Positions 51,738 to 62,096 of a DNA stretch of 64,000 nt are shown here, one piece after another. Location: contig NZ_JAOXLP010000001.1 of assembly GCF_025791835.1 (NCBI RefSeq), forward strand, positions 310,001 to 374,000, written 5' to 3'. The notes under the pieces are model-generated. The model searched no databases. It was not told where the DNA came from and saw only the letters and a list, made by a program, of their open reading frames with translations. Numbering within the stretch: position 1 is the stretch's first letter; every line of letters begins with the position of its first letter. Position numbers and translations under genes: made by a program. Origin of the DNA: Roseomonas xinghualingensis (GTDB taxonomy: Bacteria; Pseudomonadota; Alphaproteobacteria; Acetobacterales; Acetobacteraceae).

Positions 51738-53558
51738 ATGATGCCCCCTGCGGCCCTATTCCGGTTCCCTTCCTCCTCCTTGCCGCATGTGTCCGGTGGC
51801 ACCAGGAGACCTCGGCGGGTGGCCTTGCTGGCGGCGGCGCTGCTGGCAGGTTGTGCCGCCGGTGAGGTTTCCGCCCCCCCCGAGGCGGTGCTGGACAGGA
51901 TGCCCTTGCGGCTTGCCCAGGTTGAATCGCCCCAGCACCCCATCCAGGCCATGCGCCGCGCCACGCCGGCCCCTGCGCCCGGGGGACCATTCGGCGCCTA
52001 TCTCGCAGGGCGGCTGGCGGCCAATGAGAGCGATGCGGGGGCTGCGGCGGAGGCGCTGCTGGCGGCCCTTTCCGCTGAGCCGGACGAGCCGGAGATCCTG
52101 ACCCGCGCCTTCAACGCGGCTGTGATGGACGGGCGGCCAGAGGCCGTGCGCCTGGCGCGGCGCCTGCCGGAGAGCCAGTTGGCGGCGCTGCTGCTGGCGG
52201 GCACGGATGCCCAGGCGGGGCGGTGGGAGCGGGCGGAGGCACGCATCCGCAGCCTGCCGCGCCAGGGCAGCGCGCAGATCCTGCAGCCGCTCTTGCTGGC
52301 CTGGATTCAGGTGGGACGTGGGAATGTCGATAGCGCTCTTTCCACCTTGCGGCCTTTCATGGAGAGCGGGCCGCTTCGCGGCGTGGCGGCGCTGCATGGG
52401 GCAATGATCGCTGATGTGACGGATCGCCCGCGTGATGCGGAACGGTTGATCCGCATCGCTGTGGCCGAGACGGACGAGCCGAACATGCGGCTCTCCACCA
52501 TCGCCGCCGGCATCCTGGCCCGTGCGGGGCGGGAGACGGATGGAGGCCGGCTGTTCGATGCCATGGCGCTTGGCTTCGACGACATCGCGCTGACCGCGGG
52601 CCCCGCCGCACGGCGGGCGGCGCTGGCGGGACGGGCCGTCGCGTCCCCGGTGGAGGGCATGGCGGAGGCGCAGGTGGCGCTCGGTGCGGCTCTGCGCGGG
52701 CAGGGCGCCCCGGAACTGGCACTGATCCTGGCGCGGCTGTCCCTGCGCCTGCGGCCGAACTTCGCATCCGCCCAGATCCTGATCGCCGATGCCATGGCCG
52801 ATGAGCGCCATGTGGTGCCCGCCCTGGCCGTGCTGGAGGCGGTTCCGGAGAATGACGTAATGGCGCCGCTGGCGGCGCTGCGGCGTGCGAAGCTGCTCGG
52901 CCGGATGGGCCGGGGCGACGAGGCGGTGGCGCTGCTGCGGCGGATGGCGGATGCCTATCCGGAAGCGCCGCAGCCGGCTGTGGCCCTGGGCGATCTCCTG
53001 CAACGCGAGGATCGCCATGCCGAGGCGGCGGCGGCCTATGGCGTCGCGATCGGCCATCTGCCGCAGCCGGGCCCGGCGGACTGGCCACTTTTCCATGCCC
53101 GCGCCATGGCGCGGGAGCAGGCGGGGGACTGGGCCGGAGCCGAGGCCGATCTGCGGCAGGCCCTGGCACTCTCGCCTGACCAGCCCTCTGTGCTGAACCA
53201 TCTGGCCTATAGCTGGGTGGAGCGGGGAGAGCGGCTGGAAGAGGCGCGCGGCATGCTGGAGCGCGCGGTCGCGGCGCGACCGGAGGACGGGCATATCGCC
53301 GACAGCCTTGGCTGGGCGCTGTTCCGCCTGGGGGACCTGCCGGGGGCCATTCGCTGGCTGGAGAAGGCGGTGGAGCTGGAAGCGCGCAACGCCATCATCA
53401 ATGACCATCTCGGCGATGCCTATTGGGCCGTGGGGCGGCGGGCGGAGGCACGCTTCCAGTGGCGCCGCGCGCTGACGCTGGATCCGGAACCCGGCGAGAC
53501 GGGGCGGATCGAGGCGAAGATGCGGGACGGCCTACCTTCGGCCACCGCATTGCGCTGA
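51738..53558 (+). CDS. TPR-repeat lipoprotein
   Basis: A predicted lipoprotein of 606 residues. The lipobox LLAGC gives the lipidated Cys at about residue 38. A GTG at 51789 would give a shorter, textbook signal peptide (SGGTRRPRRVALLAAALLAGC) and may be the real start. Helical TPR-like repeats fill the rest; the clearest are near the C-terminus (YSWVERGERLEEARGMLERAVAARP, then DSLGWALFRLGDLPGAIRWLEKAVELE). Such proteins often serve as scaffolds in the envelope. Partner unknown. ispE follows 49 bases later. Confidence 0.82.
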   Translation: MMPPAALFRFPSSSLPHVSGGTRRPRRVALLAAALLAGCAAGEVSAPPEAVLDRMPLRLAQVESPQHPIQAMRRATPAPAPGGPFGAYLAGRLAANESDAGAAAEALLAALSAEPDEPEILTRAFNAAVMDGRPEAVRLARRLPESQLAALLLAGTDAQAGRWERAEARIRSLPRQGSAQILQPLLLAWIQVGRGNVDSALSTLRPFMESGPLRGVAALHGAMIADVTDRPRDAERLIRIAVAETDEPNMRLSTIAAGILARAGRETDGGRLFDAMALGFDDIALTAGPAARRAALAGRAVASPVEGMAEAQVALGAALRGQGAPELALILARLSLRLRPNFASAQILIADAMADERHVVPALAVLEAVPENDVMAPLAALRRAKLLGRMGRGDEAVALLRRMADAYPEAPQPAVALGDLLQREDRHAEAAAAYGVAIGHLPQPGPADWPLFHARAMAREQAGDWAGAEADLRQALALSPDQPSVLNHLAYSWVERGERLEEARGMLERAVAARPEDGHIADSLGWALFRLGDLPGAIRWLEKAVELEARNAIINDHLGDAYWAVGRRAEARFQWRRALTLDPEPGETGRIEAKMRDGLPSATALR

Positions 53559-53607
53559 GGTTTCGGACAAGGCAGGAAACCGGCCTTCGGGCCGTGCAGC
53601 CCGCGAT

Positions 53608-54519
53608 ATGAGGGCCGCTGGGATCGTGGAAGCTGGGACCGTAAAAGCTGGGACCGGGCAGGACGGCGTGGCGGAGATCGCGCCGGCCAAGATCAACCTG
53701 CATCTGCATGTCACCGGGCGGCGGGCCGATGGCTATCACCTGCTGGACAGCCTGGTGGTTTTCGCCGGCGCCGCCGATGTGGTGAGCGTGGCGCCGGGCG
53801 AGGGGCTGTCGCTGGAGCTGAGCGGATCCGAGAGCGGGGCATTGGCGGCGGAGCCGGACAATCTGGTGCTGCGGGCCGCCCGCCTGCTGGCGGAGGCCGC
53901 GGGACGCCCGGTTCCAGGGGCTGCGTTGCGGCTGAAGAAGCACCTTCCGGTGGCGTCGGGCATTGGCGGCGGATCGGCGGATGCGGCGGCGGCGTTGCGG
54001 GCGCTGGACCGGTTTTGGGGGCTGGGCCTGGGCGCGGCGCGGTTGGAGGCGCTGGGGCTGCGGCTGGGGGCGGACGTGCCGGTCTGCGTCGGTTCCCGCC
54101 CGGCTCGGATGGCCGGGATTGGCGAGGTGCTGTCCCAGGCGCCGCGCCTTCCGGATTTCGGGCTGGTCCTGGCCAATCCACGCGTATCGCTGGCAACGCC
54201 GCGAATCTTCGCGGCGCGGCGCGGGGCCTTCTCGGCGCCCGCCATGCTCCCCGAGGGGTGGACGGATGCAGCCGCGATGGCGGCTGACTTGCGGGCGCTG
54301 GGGAATGACCTGGAGCCGCCCGCCATTTCCTTGTGCCCACCCATCGCGGAGGTGCTGGCGGCTCTGACGGCCTTGCCGGGGGCCCTGATGGCCCGGATGA
54401 GCGGTTCGGGCGCGACATGCTTCGCCGTCTTCTCGGGGGCCGCCGAAGCCCGGCGGGCGGCAGAAGTGCTGCCGGCGGCGTGGTGGCGCTGGGGCGGGGG
54501 CGTTTACGCCGCTAAGTGA
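53608..54519 (+). CDS. ispE: 4-diphosphocytidyl-2-C-methyl-D-erythritol kinase
   Basis: GHMP kinase of the MEP isoprenoid pathway, phosphorylating CDP-ME. 303 residues from ATG 53608. The family start is APAKINLHLHVTGRRADGYHLLDS, and the ATP loop is PVASGIGGGSADAAAALRAL. The first 20 residues (an in-frame 15-base duplication giving AGTV/AGTG) are unusual; GTG at 53668, with AGGA upstream, is a good alternative start and gives a 283-residue enzyme. Confidence 0.93.
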   Translation: MRAAGIVEAGTVKAGTGQDGVAEIAPAKINLHLHVTGRRADGYHLLDSLVVFAGAADVVSVAPGEGLSLELSGSESGALAAEPDNLVLRAARLLAEAAGRPVPGAALRLKKHLPVASGIGGGSADAAAALRALDRFWGLGLGAARLEALGLRLGADVPVCVGSRPARMAGIGEVLSQAPRLPDFGLVLANPRVSLATPRIFAARRGAFSAPAMLPEGWTDAAAMAADLRALGNDLEPPAISLCPPIAEVLAALTALPGALMARMSGSGATCFAVFSGAAEARRAAEVLPAAWWRWGGGVYAAK

Positions 54520-54584
54520 TGCGGTGGGGCTTTACGCGGAGCGCCAGTGGAGACATGTTCCGGCGCGCCCGGGGGCTGCTCCGG

Positions 54585-54659
54585 TGGGGCGTAGCCAAGC
54601 GGTAAGGCAGCGGTTTTTGGTACCGCCATTCCCAGGTTCGAATCCTGGCGCCCCAACCA
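54585..54659 (+). tRNA. tRNA-Gln (anticodon TTG)
   Basis: Acceptor stem tggggcg pairs with cgcccca. The anticodon stem gcggt/accgc encloses the loop ttttggt with anticodon TTG. A T-loop ggttcgaatcc is present. The 3' CCA is encoded (54657-54659). It lies alone between ispE and the alpha-2-macroglobulin gene. Confidence 0.95.
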
Positions 54660-54800
54660 GCGACCCAGAGCCATTTCCTTGCTGCGGTTCTTCTCGGGGA
54701 ATGGCGCCAGCCATCCACACGTCAAATGAGGGCACGAGGCCTCTCGGCTTCCCCCGCAGTTGTGGCAGGCTTTGATCCGGAAACAGTCCGGTCAGTCGTC

Positions 54801-57800
54801 ATGCACCTTCTTCGTACCTTCACCCTTGCGGCGGTGCTGCTGGGTTCCGGTGCCGCCTTGGCGCAGGGATTCGACCTGCCGGGGCTTTCGGCGGAGAGCG
54901 GGCGCTATGCGACGGGGCTGACGCTACGCTTTCCCGCCGGCGGCACGCCGGCGCAGCGGAGCGCGTCCGAGCAGCGGGCGCGGCAGGCCGAGGCGCGGCA
55001 GGACTGGGCTGCGGCCATCTCCGCCTGGGAGGAGCGGTTGGGCATGAGCGATGCCCAACCGGAGATGTGGCTTTCCCTCGGCCGGGCATCGCTGGCGCGG
55101 AACCCGGCGGATCCGGCCAAGGCGCTGCTGGCCGCACAGCGGGCCTTCGACCTGGTGGCTGCGGGGGAGCCGGAGGTGCCTGCCCTGCGGCTGATGGCCG
55201 ATGCGCTGCGGGTGCAGGAGCGCTGGCCACAGGTGATCCAGGCGCTGGAAGCCGTGATGGAGCGGTTGCCGAATGATGGCGCCACGCGCACGGCCCTTGC
55301 CGAAGCGCGGCGCGCGGCCGGGATCATGCTGCGCCGGGTGCGGGTGGAGCCGGAGGCGGAGCCGGCGCGGGCCTGCCTTTCCTTCACCCTGCCGCCGCAG
55401 CGCAATGATCGCTGGCAGCTCGAGGACTGGGTGCGGGCGGAGCCGGTGATTCCGGGCCTCGCGGTGATGCGGGAGGGGGATGAGCTTTGCGTCGCGGGCC
55501 TGCCCTGGGGACGGCGGACGCGGCTGGTGCTGCGCGGCGGCATGCCGGGCGAGGGCGGGGTGAACCTGCGGGCCGACCTGCCGGTGGATGTGGCCATGCC
55601 CGACCGCGCGGCGCGGGTGGCCTTCAACCAGCGGGCCTTCATCCTGCCGCGCGGCACCCCGCCGCGGGTCTCCGTGGGCACGATGAACATCGAGACGCTG
55701 CATCTGCGGCTGGTGCGGGTGAGCGAGCGCGGGCTGGTGCCCTTGTCGCAGCAGAACCGGCTGGGCGAGGAGTTGTCTGGCTGGCAGGCGGAGGAGATCC
55801 CGGAGACGCGCGGGCGCGTGGTCTGGGAAGGGAAGGCCTCGGTCCCGCGCTTTCAGCCCAATGTCATGCAGCGGACAGTGTTGCCGCTGCCGGAGGCGCT
55901 GACCGCCTCCAGACCTGGCCTCTTCGTGCTGATCGCGCGGAATGCCGAGGGCCAGCAGGGCGCGGGGGAGAGTGCCGCGTTGCCGATCATGGCGACCGAT
56001 CTCGGGCTGACAGCCTGGCGAGGGGCCGAGGGGCTGGCGGTGCAGGTGCGCGGGCTGGGCGATGCGCGGCCGAAGCCCGGGGTGAAGGTCGCGCTGCTGG
56101 CGCGGAACAACGACGTGCTGGGCGAGGCGGAAAGCGGGCCGGACGGGCTGGTCCGCTTCGGCGGGCCGCTGCTGCGGGGCGAGGGGCCGGTGGCGCCGGT
56201 CGCGCTCCATGCGCAACTGGGGGAGGATCTGGTCGCGCTGGACCTGGAGGCCGCCTCCTTCGACCTTTCGGATCGCGGCGTGACCGGGCGGAACTATCCA
56301 GGGCCGGTGGATGCCTTCCTCTGGCTCGATCGCGGCATCTACCGGCCGGGCGAGGTGGCGAATCTCTCCCTGCTGCCGCGCGATGCCGCCGGACAGGTGC
56401 TGGACCTGCCGATCCGGCTGCGGCTGAAGCGGCCCAACGGGCAGGTGGCCGCCGAGGCCGTGCCGGAGCGTGGCCCGGAGGGGGTGGTGGTCTGGCCGAT
56501 CCGGCTTTCCGCGGGGGCACCGGCCGGGAACTGGGTGGTGGAGGCGCTGACCGATCCGAACCGGCCGCCCATCGCCACCATCTCCTTCCAGGTGGAGGCC
56601 TTCGTGCCTGAGCGGCTGGCGGTGACGGCCGGGCCCGCGCCGGGGCCGCTCACGGCCGTGGCCCCGCTGGCGCTGCCGGTGGAGGCGCGCTTCCTCTACG
56701 GGGCGCCGGGGGCGGGGCTGGCGGGCAGCGCGGAGATGCGCCTGGCAGTCGATCCCGAACCCTTCGAGGCCTGGAAGGGCTGGCGCTTCGGCCTGGCAGA
56801 GGAGCCTTTCGACGGCGGGCTGCAAACCATCGAGATCGGCGAGACGGATGCCCAGGGACGTGGGGTGGCGAACCTGTCGCTGCCGAACCTGCCGGATACG
56901 TCCCGCCCGCTGCGGGCCGAGGTGCTGGTGACCATGGCGGAGCCCGGCGGGCGCGGCAGCCGGGCCCAGGCGGTGGTGCCGGTGCGTTCCGCCCAGCCTT
57001 TCGTGGCGCTGCGCCCGGCTTTCCGGGACGGCAGCGTGGATGACGGCGCTGAGGCGGTGGTGGAGGCCGCATTGGTTTCGCCGGCAGGAGAGGCGCTCTC
57101 CGGCCGGCTTCGCGCGCGGCTGGTGCGGGAGCGCCCGAGCTGGCGGCTGACGGTGATCCAGGGGACGGTGCGCTACGCGACCGTGTGGCAGGACGAGCCC
57201 GTGGATTCCGCCGAGCTGACGGTGGCGCCGGGGCGGCCCGGCCGCTTCGCGCGGCGGGTGGGCTTCGGGCGGTACCGGCTGGAGGTGACGCAGCCGGGCG
57301 GGATGGCGATCGCCTCCCTGCGGTTCCGCTCAGGCTGGACGGGCTCCGACGATCCGGCGGTGCCGGACAAGGTGGATGTGGCGGCCGACCGGCGTGCCTA
57401 TGCGGCGGGGGAGACAGCGCGGCTGCGGGTGACGCCGCCCTTCGCCGGGCGCGCCAGCGTGGCGGTGCTGACCGACCGCGTGCTTTCCGTGCGGGATGTG
57501 GACGTGCCGGAGGGCGGCGCGGAGGTGGAACTGCCGGTGGAGGCTGGCTGGGGGCCGGGGGCCTGGGTGGCCGTGACGGTGTTCCGGCCGGGTGAGGCGC
57601 CGGCTGCTGGATCGGCGCAAGGGGCGCCGCGTCGGGCCATCGGCCTTGCCTGGCTGGGGCTGGACCCGGCCGCACGGCGCCTGGAGGTGGCAATCGAGGG
57701 TGAGCCGATGCTGCGGCCGCGGCAGCGGGTGGAGGTGCCGGTGCGCGTGGCCAATGCGGGCGGCGCGGCCTGGCTGACGCTGGCGGCGGTAGATGAGGGC

Positions 57801-59921
57801 ATCCTGCAGCTGACGCGCTTCGCCTCGCCTGATCCGGCCGCGCATTTTCTCGGCCGCCGCAAGCTGGGGCTGGATATCCGTGACGATTACGGGCGGCTGA
57901 TCGCCCCCGCCGAGGGCGAGGCAACCGTGCTGCGCCAGGGTGGCGACGGCGATTCCGATACGGCCGGGGTGCAGCCGCCGCAGCGGATCGTCTCGCTCTT
58001 TTCCGGCGTGGTGGCCGTGGGGCCGGATGGGCGCGCGGTGGTGCCGCTGGACCTGCCGGAATTTAACGGCGAGCTGCGGCTGATGGCCGTGGCCTGGTCG
58101 GGTGATCGGGTGGGTTCCGCCACCCGCGCGGTGACGGTGCGGGACCCGGTGGTGGCCGAGGCGCTGCTGCCGCGCTTCCTGGCGCCGGGCGACGAGGCGC
58201 GGATCCCGGTGCTGCTGCACAATCTGGACCTGCCGGGGGGCGGGGTGCGTGCCTCGGTCTCGGTGGAGGGGGCGCTGGCGGTGGATGGCGGGGATTCGCT
58301 CGGCGGCGAGCTGGCGCAGGGCGCGCGCGTGCTGCCGGCGGTGACGCTGCGGGCCACCGGGGCTGGCGATGCGCTGGTGCGCGTGAACGTCACCGGCCCG
58401 GGTGGTTATGCGTCGACGCATGAAAGCCAGATCACCCTGCGCTCGCCGCGCCCGCTGGCGCGGGAGGTGGTGACGGCCTCCCTACCGCCGGGCGGGACGG
58501 GGCGGGTGGCCGTGGATCTCGTGCGCTTCTTCCCGGGCACGGGCAGCATCCGCGCCACCTGGGGCCAGCCGGTGCGCTACGATCCGGCGGCGCTGATGCG
58601 GGCCAATGCCGAGTTCCCCTTTGCCTGCGGCGAGCAGGCCGCGAGCCGGCTGATGGCGCTGCTCGGCTTCGAGGCGGCGCCGGACCGCGATGCGGGGATG
58701 CAGCGCTCGGTCGCGCAGATCCTGGACAAGCAGCGCTTCGATGGCAGCCTCGGCCTCTGGTCGCCCAATGGGGAGCCGGATGGCTTCGTCACCGCCTATG
58801 GCGCGGAAGCGCTGCTGCGAGCCCGCGCGGCAGGGGTGACGGTGCCCGAGGCGCCGCTGGAGGCGCTGCTGGCGAGCATCCGCGAGGATGCTGACAACCG
58901 GAGCCATGACGAGCCGCTGGAGAGGGCCGTACAGGCCTATCGGCTGCATGTGCTGGCCCTGGCCGGGCGGCCCCTGCCGGGCGCGGCGCGGCGGCTTTTC
59001 GAGATCCTGGGCGAGTTGCCGACGCCACTCTCCAAGGCGCAGCTCGGCGCGGCCTTCGCGCGGATGGGGGATCGTTTCCGGGCGGAGGAGGCCTTCGCCG
59101 CCGCACTCGCCGCCCCGGCCCGGCGGTACTGGCACGGGGATTACGGCAGCGCGGCACGGGATTCGCTCGCGGTGACGTTGCTGCTGAAGGAAAGCGGGCT
59201 TCTGCCCGCGCGGCTGGCCGAGGCGGTTTCCCGCCTGCCGGGGCCGGAGCTGACGCCGGAGGCGGCCTCGACCCAGGAGGCCTCCTGGGCGGTGCTGCTG
59301 GCGGGCTCGCTGGGGCGGGATGGGCGGCCGGTGCGGATTTCGCTCGGCGGGCAGGAGCTGGCGGCGGCGCCCGTAGTTTCGGCCGTGGTCGAGGGCGCGG
59401 TGGATGTGCGGAACCTGACCGACCGGGCGGTGCCGCAGGCTGTCTCGGTGGTTGGCCTGCCGGTGCAGCCGCCGGGTGCGGGGCGCCAGGGAATGCGGAT
59501 CGCGCGGCGCTTCTTCAACACGGACGGTACGCCGGTGAACCTGGATACGCTGCAGCAGAACCAGGTGTTCGTGATGCAGGTGGAGGCACGGGCGGGAACC
59601 GGCGAGACGCATCGGGTGATGATCCAGCAGGGGCTGCCGGCGGGGTGGGAGATCGTCGGGCGGCTGCCGGAGGGACAGGTGCAGGGCATGCCCTTCCTGG
59701 GCGAGCTGACGGCTGCGGAGGTCTTCCCGGCGCTGGATGACCGCTTCGCCGCCTCCACCACGCTCACGTCCGGCGCGGCCGTGGCACGCTATGCGGTGCG
59801 CGTGCGGGTGGTGACGGCCGGGCGCTTCGAACTGCCGGGGGCGGAGGTTTGGGACATGTACCGGCCGGGCTTCTTCGCGCGGCAGAATCCGGGGCGGATC
59901 GCGGTGGCGGCGACGCCTTAG
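54801..59921 (+). CDS. Bacterial alpha-2-macroglobulin with thioester motif
   Basis: A large periplasmic protease-trapping protein of 1706 residues. A signal peptide (MHLLRTFTLAAVLLGSGAALAQG) decides the start at 54801; the frame upstream to 54726 is unlikely. The thioester motif CGEQ is at residues 1276-1279 in EFPFACGEQAASRLM. It is accompanied by many beta-sandwich MG domains; ELRLMAVAWSGDRVG marks the A2M domain before it. Bacterial versions protect the cell from attacking proteases and work with PBP1C, encoded next. Confidence 0.93.
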   Translation: MHLLRTFTLAAVLLGSGAALAQGFDLPGLSAESGRYATGLTLRFPAGGTPAQRSASEQRARQAEARQDWAAAISAWEERLGMSDAQPEMWLSLGRASLARNPADPAKALLAAQRAFDLVAAGEPEVPALRLMADALRVQERWPQVIQALEAVMERLPNDGATRTALAEARRAAGIMLRRVRVEPEAEPARACLSFTLPPQRNDRWQLEDWVRAEPVIPGLAVMREGDELCVAGLPWGRRTRLVLRGGMPGEGGVNLRADLPVDVAMPDRAARVAFNQRAFILPRGTPPRVSVGTMNIETLHLRLVRVSERGLVPLSQQNRLGEELSGWQAEEIPETRGRVVWEGKASVPRFQPNVMQRTVLPLPEALTASRPGLFVLIARNAEGQQGAGESAALPIMATDLGLTAWRGAEGLAVQVRGLGDARPKPGVKVALLARNNDVLGEAESGPDGLVRFGGPLLRGEGPVAPVALHAQLGEDLVALDLEAASFDLSDRGVTGRNYPGPVDAFLWLDRGIYRPGEVANLSLLPRDAAGQVLDLPIRLRLKRPNGQVAAEAVPERGPEGVVVWPIRLSAGAPAGNWVVEALTDPNRPPIATISFQVEAFVPERLAVTAGPAPGPLTAVAPLALPVEARFLYGAPGAGLAGSAEMRLAVDPEPFEAWKGWRFGLAEEPFDGGLQTIEIGETDAQGRGVANLSLPNLPDTSRPLRAEVLVTMAEPGGRGSRAQAVVPVRSAQPFVALRPAFRDGSVDDGAEAVVEAALVSPAGEALSGRLRARLVRERPSWRLTVIQGTVRYATVWQDEPVDSAELTVAPGRPGRFARRVGFGRYRLEVTQPGGMAIASLRFRSGWTGSDDPAVPDKVDVAADRRAYAAGETARLRVTPPFAGRASVAVLTDRVLSVRDVDVPEGGAEVELPVEAGWGPGAWVAVTVFRPGEAPAAGSAQGAPRRAIGLAWLGLDPAARRLEVAIEGEPMLRPRQRVEVPVRVANAGGAAWLTLAAVDEGILQLTRFASPDPAAHFLGRRKLGLDIRDDYGRLIAPAEGEATVLRQGGDGDSDTAGVQPPQRIVSLFSGVVAVGPDGRAVVPLDLPEFNGELRLMAVAWSGDRVGSATRAVTVRDPVVAEALLPRFLAPGDEARIPVLLHNLDLPGGGVRASVSVEGALAVDGGDSLGGELAQGARVLPAVTLRATGAGDALVRVNVTGPGGYASTHESQITLRSPRPLAREVVTASLPPGGTGRVAVDLVRFFPGTGSIRATWGQPVRYDPAALMRANAEFPFACGEQAASRLMALLGFEAAPDRDAGMQRSVAQILDKQRFDGSLGLWSPNGEPDGFVTAYGAEALLRARAAGVTVPEAPLEALLASIREDADNRSHDEPLERAVQAYRLHVLALAGRPLPGAARRLFEILGELPTPLSKAQLGAAFARMGDRFRAEEAFAAALAAPARRYWHGDYGSAARDSLAVTLLLKESGLLPARLAEAVSRLPGPELTPEAASTQEASWAVLLAGSLGRDGRPVRISLGGQELAAAPVVSAVVEGAVDVRNLTDRAVPQAVSVVGLPVQPPGAGRQGMRIARRFFNTDGTPVNLDTLQQNQVFVMQVEARAGTGETHRVMIQQGLPAGWEIVGRLPEGQVQGMPFLGELTAAEVFPALDDRFAASTTLTSGAAVARYAVRVRVVTAGRFELPGAEVWDMYRPGFFARQNPGRIAVAATP

Positions 59922-59958
59922 CGCCGCCAGTCCGCCGCCTTCCGGCAGGATGAGCGGG

Positions 59959-61962
59959 ATGAAAGGTGCTGCGGCCATGCGGCGATGGCTGACCGGCGGG
60001 CTGCTGGTGCTCGGGTCGGGGCTGGGCGGCCTCTGGGCGCTGGACCAGGCCTGCCCGCCGGACCTGTCCCGCCTGCAGGCGCTGGGGCGCGTGGTGGTGG
60101 ACCGGGAGGGACGGGTTCTCTCCGCCCTGCCGGCGCCGGGCGGGGTCTGGCGGCTGCCGGTGGAGCCGGGGGAGGTGCCCGCGCATCTGATCGACCTGCT
60201 GGTGGCGGCGGAGGACCGGCGCTTCCGGTGGCATCCGGGTGTCGATCCACTCGCACTGGCCCGGGCGGCGGGGCAATGGGTGCGGACGGGACGGGTGGTC
60301 TCGGGCGGCTCCACCCTGTCGATGCAGGCGGCGCGGCTGCTGGAGCCGCGGCCGCGCACCCTCCGCAGCAAGGCCATCGAGGCGCTGCGGGCGGTTCAGC
60401 TGGAATGGCGCTACGGCAAGGCGGGGGTGCTGCGGATCTGGCTCACCCTGGCGCCGATGGGCGGGAATCTGGAGGGCGTGCAGGCTGGGGCGCTCGCCTG
60501 GTTCGGACGGCCGGTGGAGCGGATCGGGGTGGCGGAGGCGGCGCTGCTGGTGGCGGTGCCGCGCCGGCCCGAGGCGCTGCGGCCGGACCGGCACGCCGAT
60601 GCCGCACGGGCCGCGCGGGATGCGGTGCTGCGCTGGCGCGGGGCGGCTGGGCTGCCGGAGGCGGACCGGCTGGCGGCGCTGCTGGAGCCGGTGCCTTCCG
60701 CCCGGCTACGGATGCCCGGACTGGCGCCGCATCTCTCGCGCGAGGTGGCGCGGGCGGCGGAAGGCCCGGCGGGCGGCTTCGCGGATGGCGTGGTGCCAAC
60801 CGTGCTGGATGCCGGGCTGCAGCGCGGGATGGAGACGCTGGCGCGCGACGCGCTGGCCGGGCTGCCCGGGCGTGGTTCGCTGGCCATCGTGGTGGCTGAG
60901 TTGGGCACGCGGGAAGTGCGGGCGCTGGTGGGCGGGGATTGGCTGGCCGAAGGAAGGGCCGGCGCGCTGGACCTGACGCGGGCGGTGCGTTCCCCGGGCT
61001 CGGCGCTGAAGCCGCTGCTCTATGCCATGGCCTTCGACCGTGGCCTGGCCCGGCCCGACACGGTGATGGAGGACCTGCCCCGGCGCTTCGGTGACTGGGC
61101 GCCGGAGAATTTCGCGCGCGGCTTCTCGGGGCGGGTGACGGCGGCCTCGGCGCTGCGGCAGTCGCTGAACCTGCCGGCGGTGACGCTGATGGAAGGCCTG
61201 GGGCCGATCCGCTTCGCTTCCGCCATGAAGGCCCTGGAGGCACCGCCGCGCCTGCCACCAGGGGCCGGGGCGGCGCTGCCGCTGGCGCTTGGCGGGGCCG
61301 GGATCACGCTACGGGAGTTAGTGGGGGTGATGGCAGCCCTGGGCGATGGCGGGCGGGCGGGCGGGCTGCGGGTGGTGCCGGGCGGCGCGGGCCGGGGCGA
61401 TCCGGTGGTGGGCGCCCCCGCCGCCGCCGCGGTGGCGGAAATCCTGACCCAGCCCTTTCCCGGGGGCGGGCCTGCGGGCGTGGCCTGGAAGACCGGCACC
61501 TCCTGGGGCGGGCGGGATGCCTGGGCCGTGGGCTTCGATGCGCGGCATGCGGTTGGGATCTGGGTGGGGCGGCCGGATGGCACGGCCATGCCGGGCGCCA
61601 CGGGGCGGGACATGGCGCTGCCGCTACTGGCGCGGGCCTTCGCCCTGCTGCCTTCCGCGCCACGCGCGCAGCCACCGCGGGTGGCAATGGCCAGCACCGG
61701 GCTGGCGCCGACCGTGGTGGACGGGCTGCGACTGCTCTTTCCGCCTTCCGGGGCGGTGATCGGGGCCGGGGCGGTTACGATCCGCGCGGCTGGGGGGCGG
61801 CGGCCTTTCACCTTCCTGGTGGATGGGGTGCCGGTGGCCTCGGGCGGGGCGCGGCGGGAGGCGGGCTGGGTGCCGCCGGGACCGGGTTTCTACCGGGTAA
61901 CGGTGCTCGACGCGTCCGGGGTGGCCGCGAGCGCCGCCGTCCGGGTGCGCGAGGGGGAGTAA
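59959..61962 (+). CDS. pbpC: Penicillin-binding protein 1C
   Basis: A bifunctional peptidoglycan synthase of 667 residues, anchored by an N-terminal helix (LTGGLLVLGSGLGGLWALD). Transglycosylase Glu85 is in AAEDRRFRWHPGVD. The transpeptidase has Ser348-x-x-Lys351 in SPGSALKP, the SLN motif and KTGTS at 511-515. A C-terminal PBP1C-type domain (about 580-667) follows. I prefer ATG 59959 (CAGGA 8 bases upstream) over 59950. Its pairing with alpha-2-macroglobulin is a known conserved partnership, probably repairing wall after attack. Confidence 0.95.
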   Translation: MKGAAAMRRWLTGGLLVLGSGLGGLWALDQACPPDLSRLQALGRVVVDREGRVLSALPAPGGVWRLPVEPGEVPAHLIDLLVAAEDRRFRWHPGVDPLALARAAGQWVRTGRVVSGGSTLSMQAARLLEPRPRTLRSKAIEALRAVQLEWRYGKAGVLRIWLTLAPMGGNLEGVQAGALAWFGRPVERIGVAEAALLVAVPRRPEALRPDRHADAARAARDAVLRWRGAAGLPEADRLAALLEPVPSARLRMPGLAPHLSREVARAAEGPAGGFADGVVPTVLDAGLQRGMETLARDALAGLPGRGSLAIVVAELGTREVRALVGGDWLAEGRAGALDLTRAVRSPGSALKPLLYAMAFDRGLARPDTVMEDLPRRFGDWAPENFARGFSGRVTAASALRQSLNLPAVTLMEGLGPIRFASAMKALEAPPRLPPGAGAALPLALGGAGITLRELVGVMAALGDGGRAGGLRVVPGGAGRGDPVVGAPAAAAVAEILTQPFPGGGPAGVAWKTGTSWGGRDAWAVGFDARHAVGIWVGRPDGTAMPGATGRDMALPLLARAFALLPSAPRAQPPRVAMASTGLAPTVVDGLRLLFPPSGAVIGAGAVTIRAAGGRRPFTFLVDGVPVASGGARREAGWVPPGPGFYRVTVLDASGVAASAAVRVREGE

Positions 61963-62096
61963 GGGCCTGCCGGGAGGGATGCCCGGCAGGTTGAGGCCGA
62001 TGCGAAGGCGGTGGGCCGGGGCGGTGGTACCACGGCCCATCCGCTCGCCATTCGCCATGCTGATTCAGTGTCCCAGCGGCGTGAGCAAGCTCCGGC

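Noticed and set aside
54585..54659. tRNA-Gln as an integration site of a mobile element
   Set aside because: Flanking genes are ordinary chromosomal genes; no integrase and no repeat of the tRNA 3' end were noticed in the window.
54924..60377. Long minus-strand open frames opposite the macroglobulin and PBP1C genes
   Set aside because: Codon-bias shadows of the real plus-strand genes; compositions are skewed to Arg/Pro/His and no motifs are seen.
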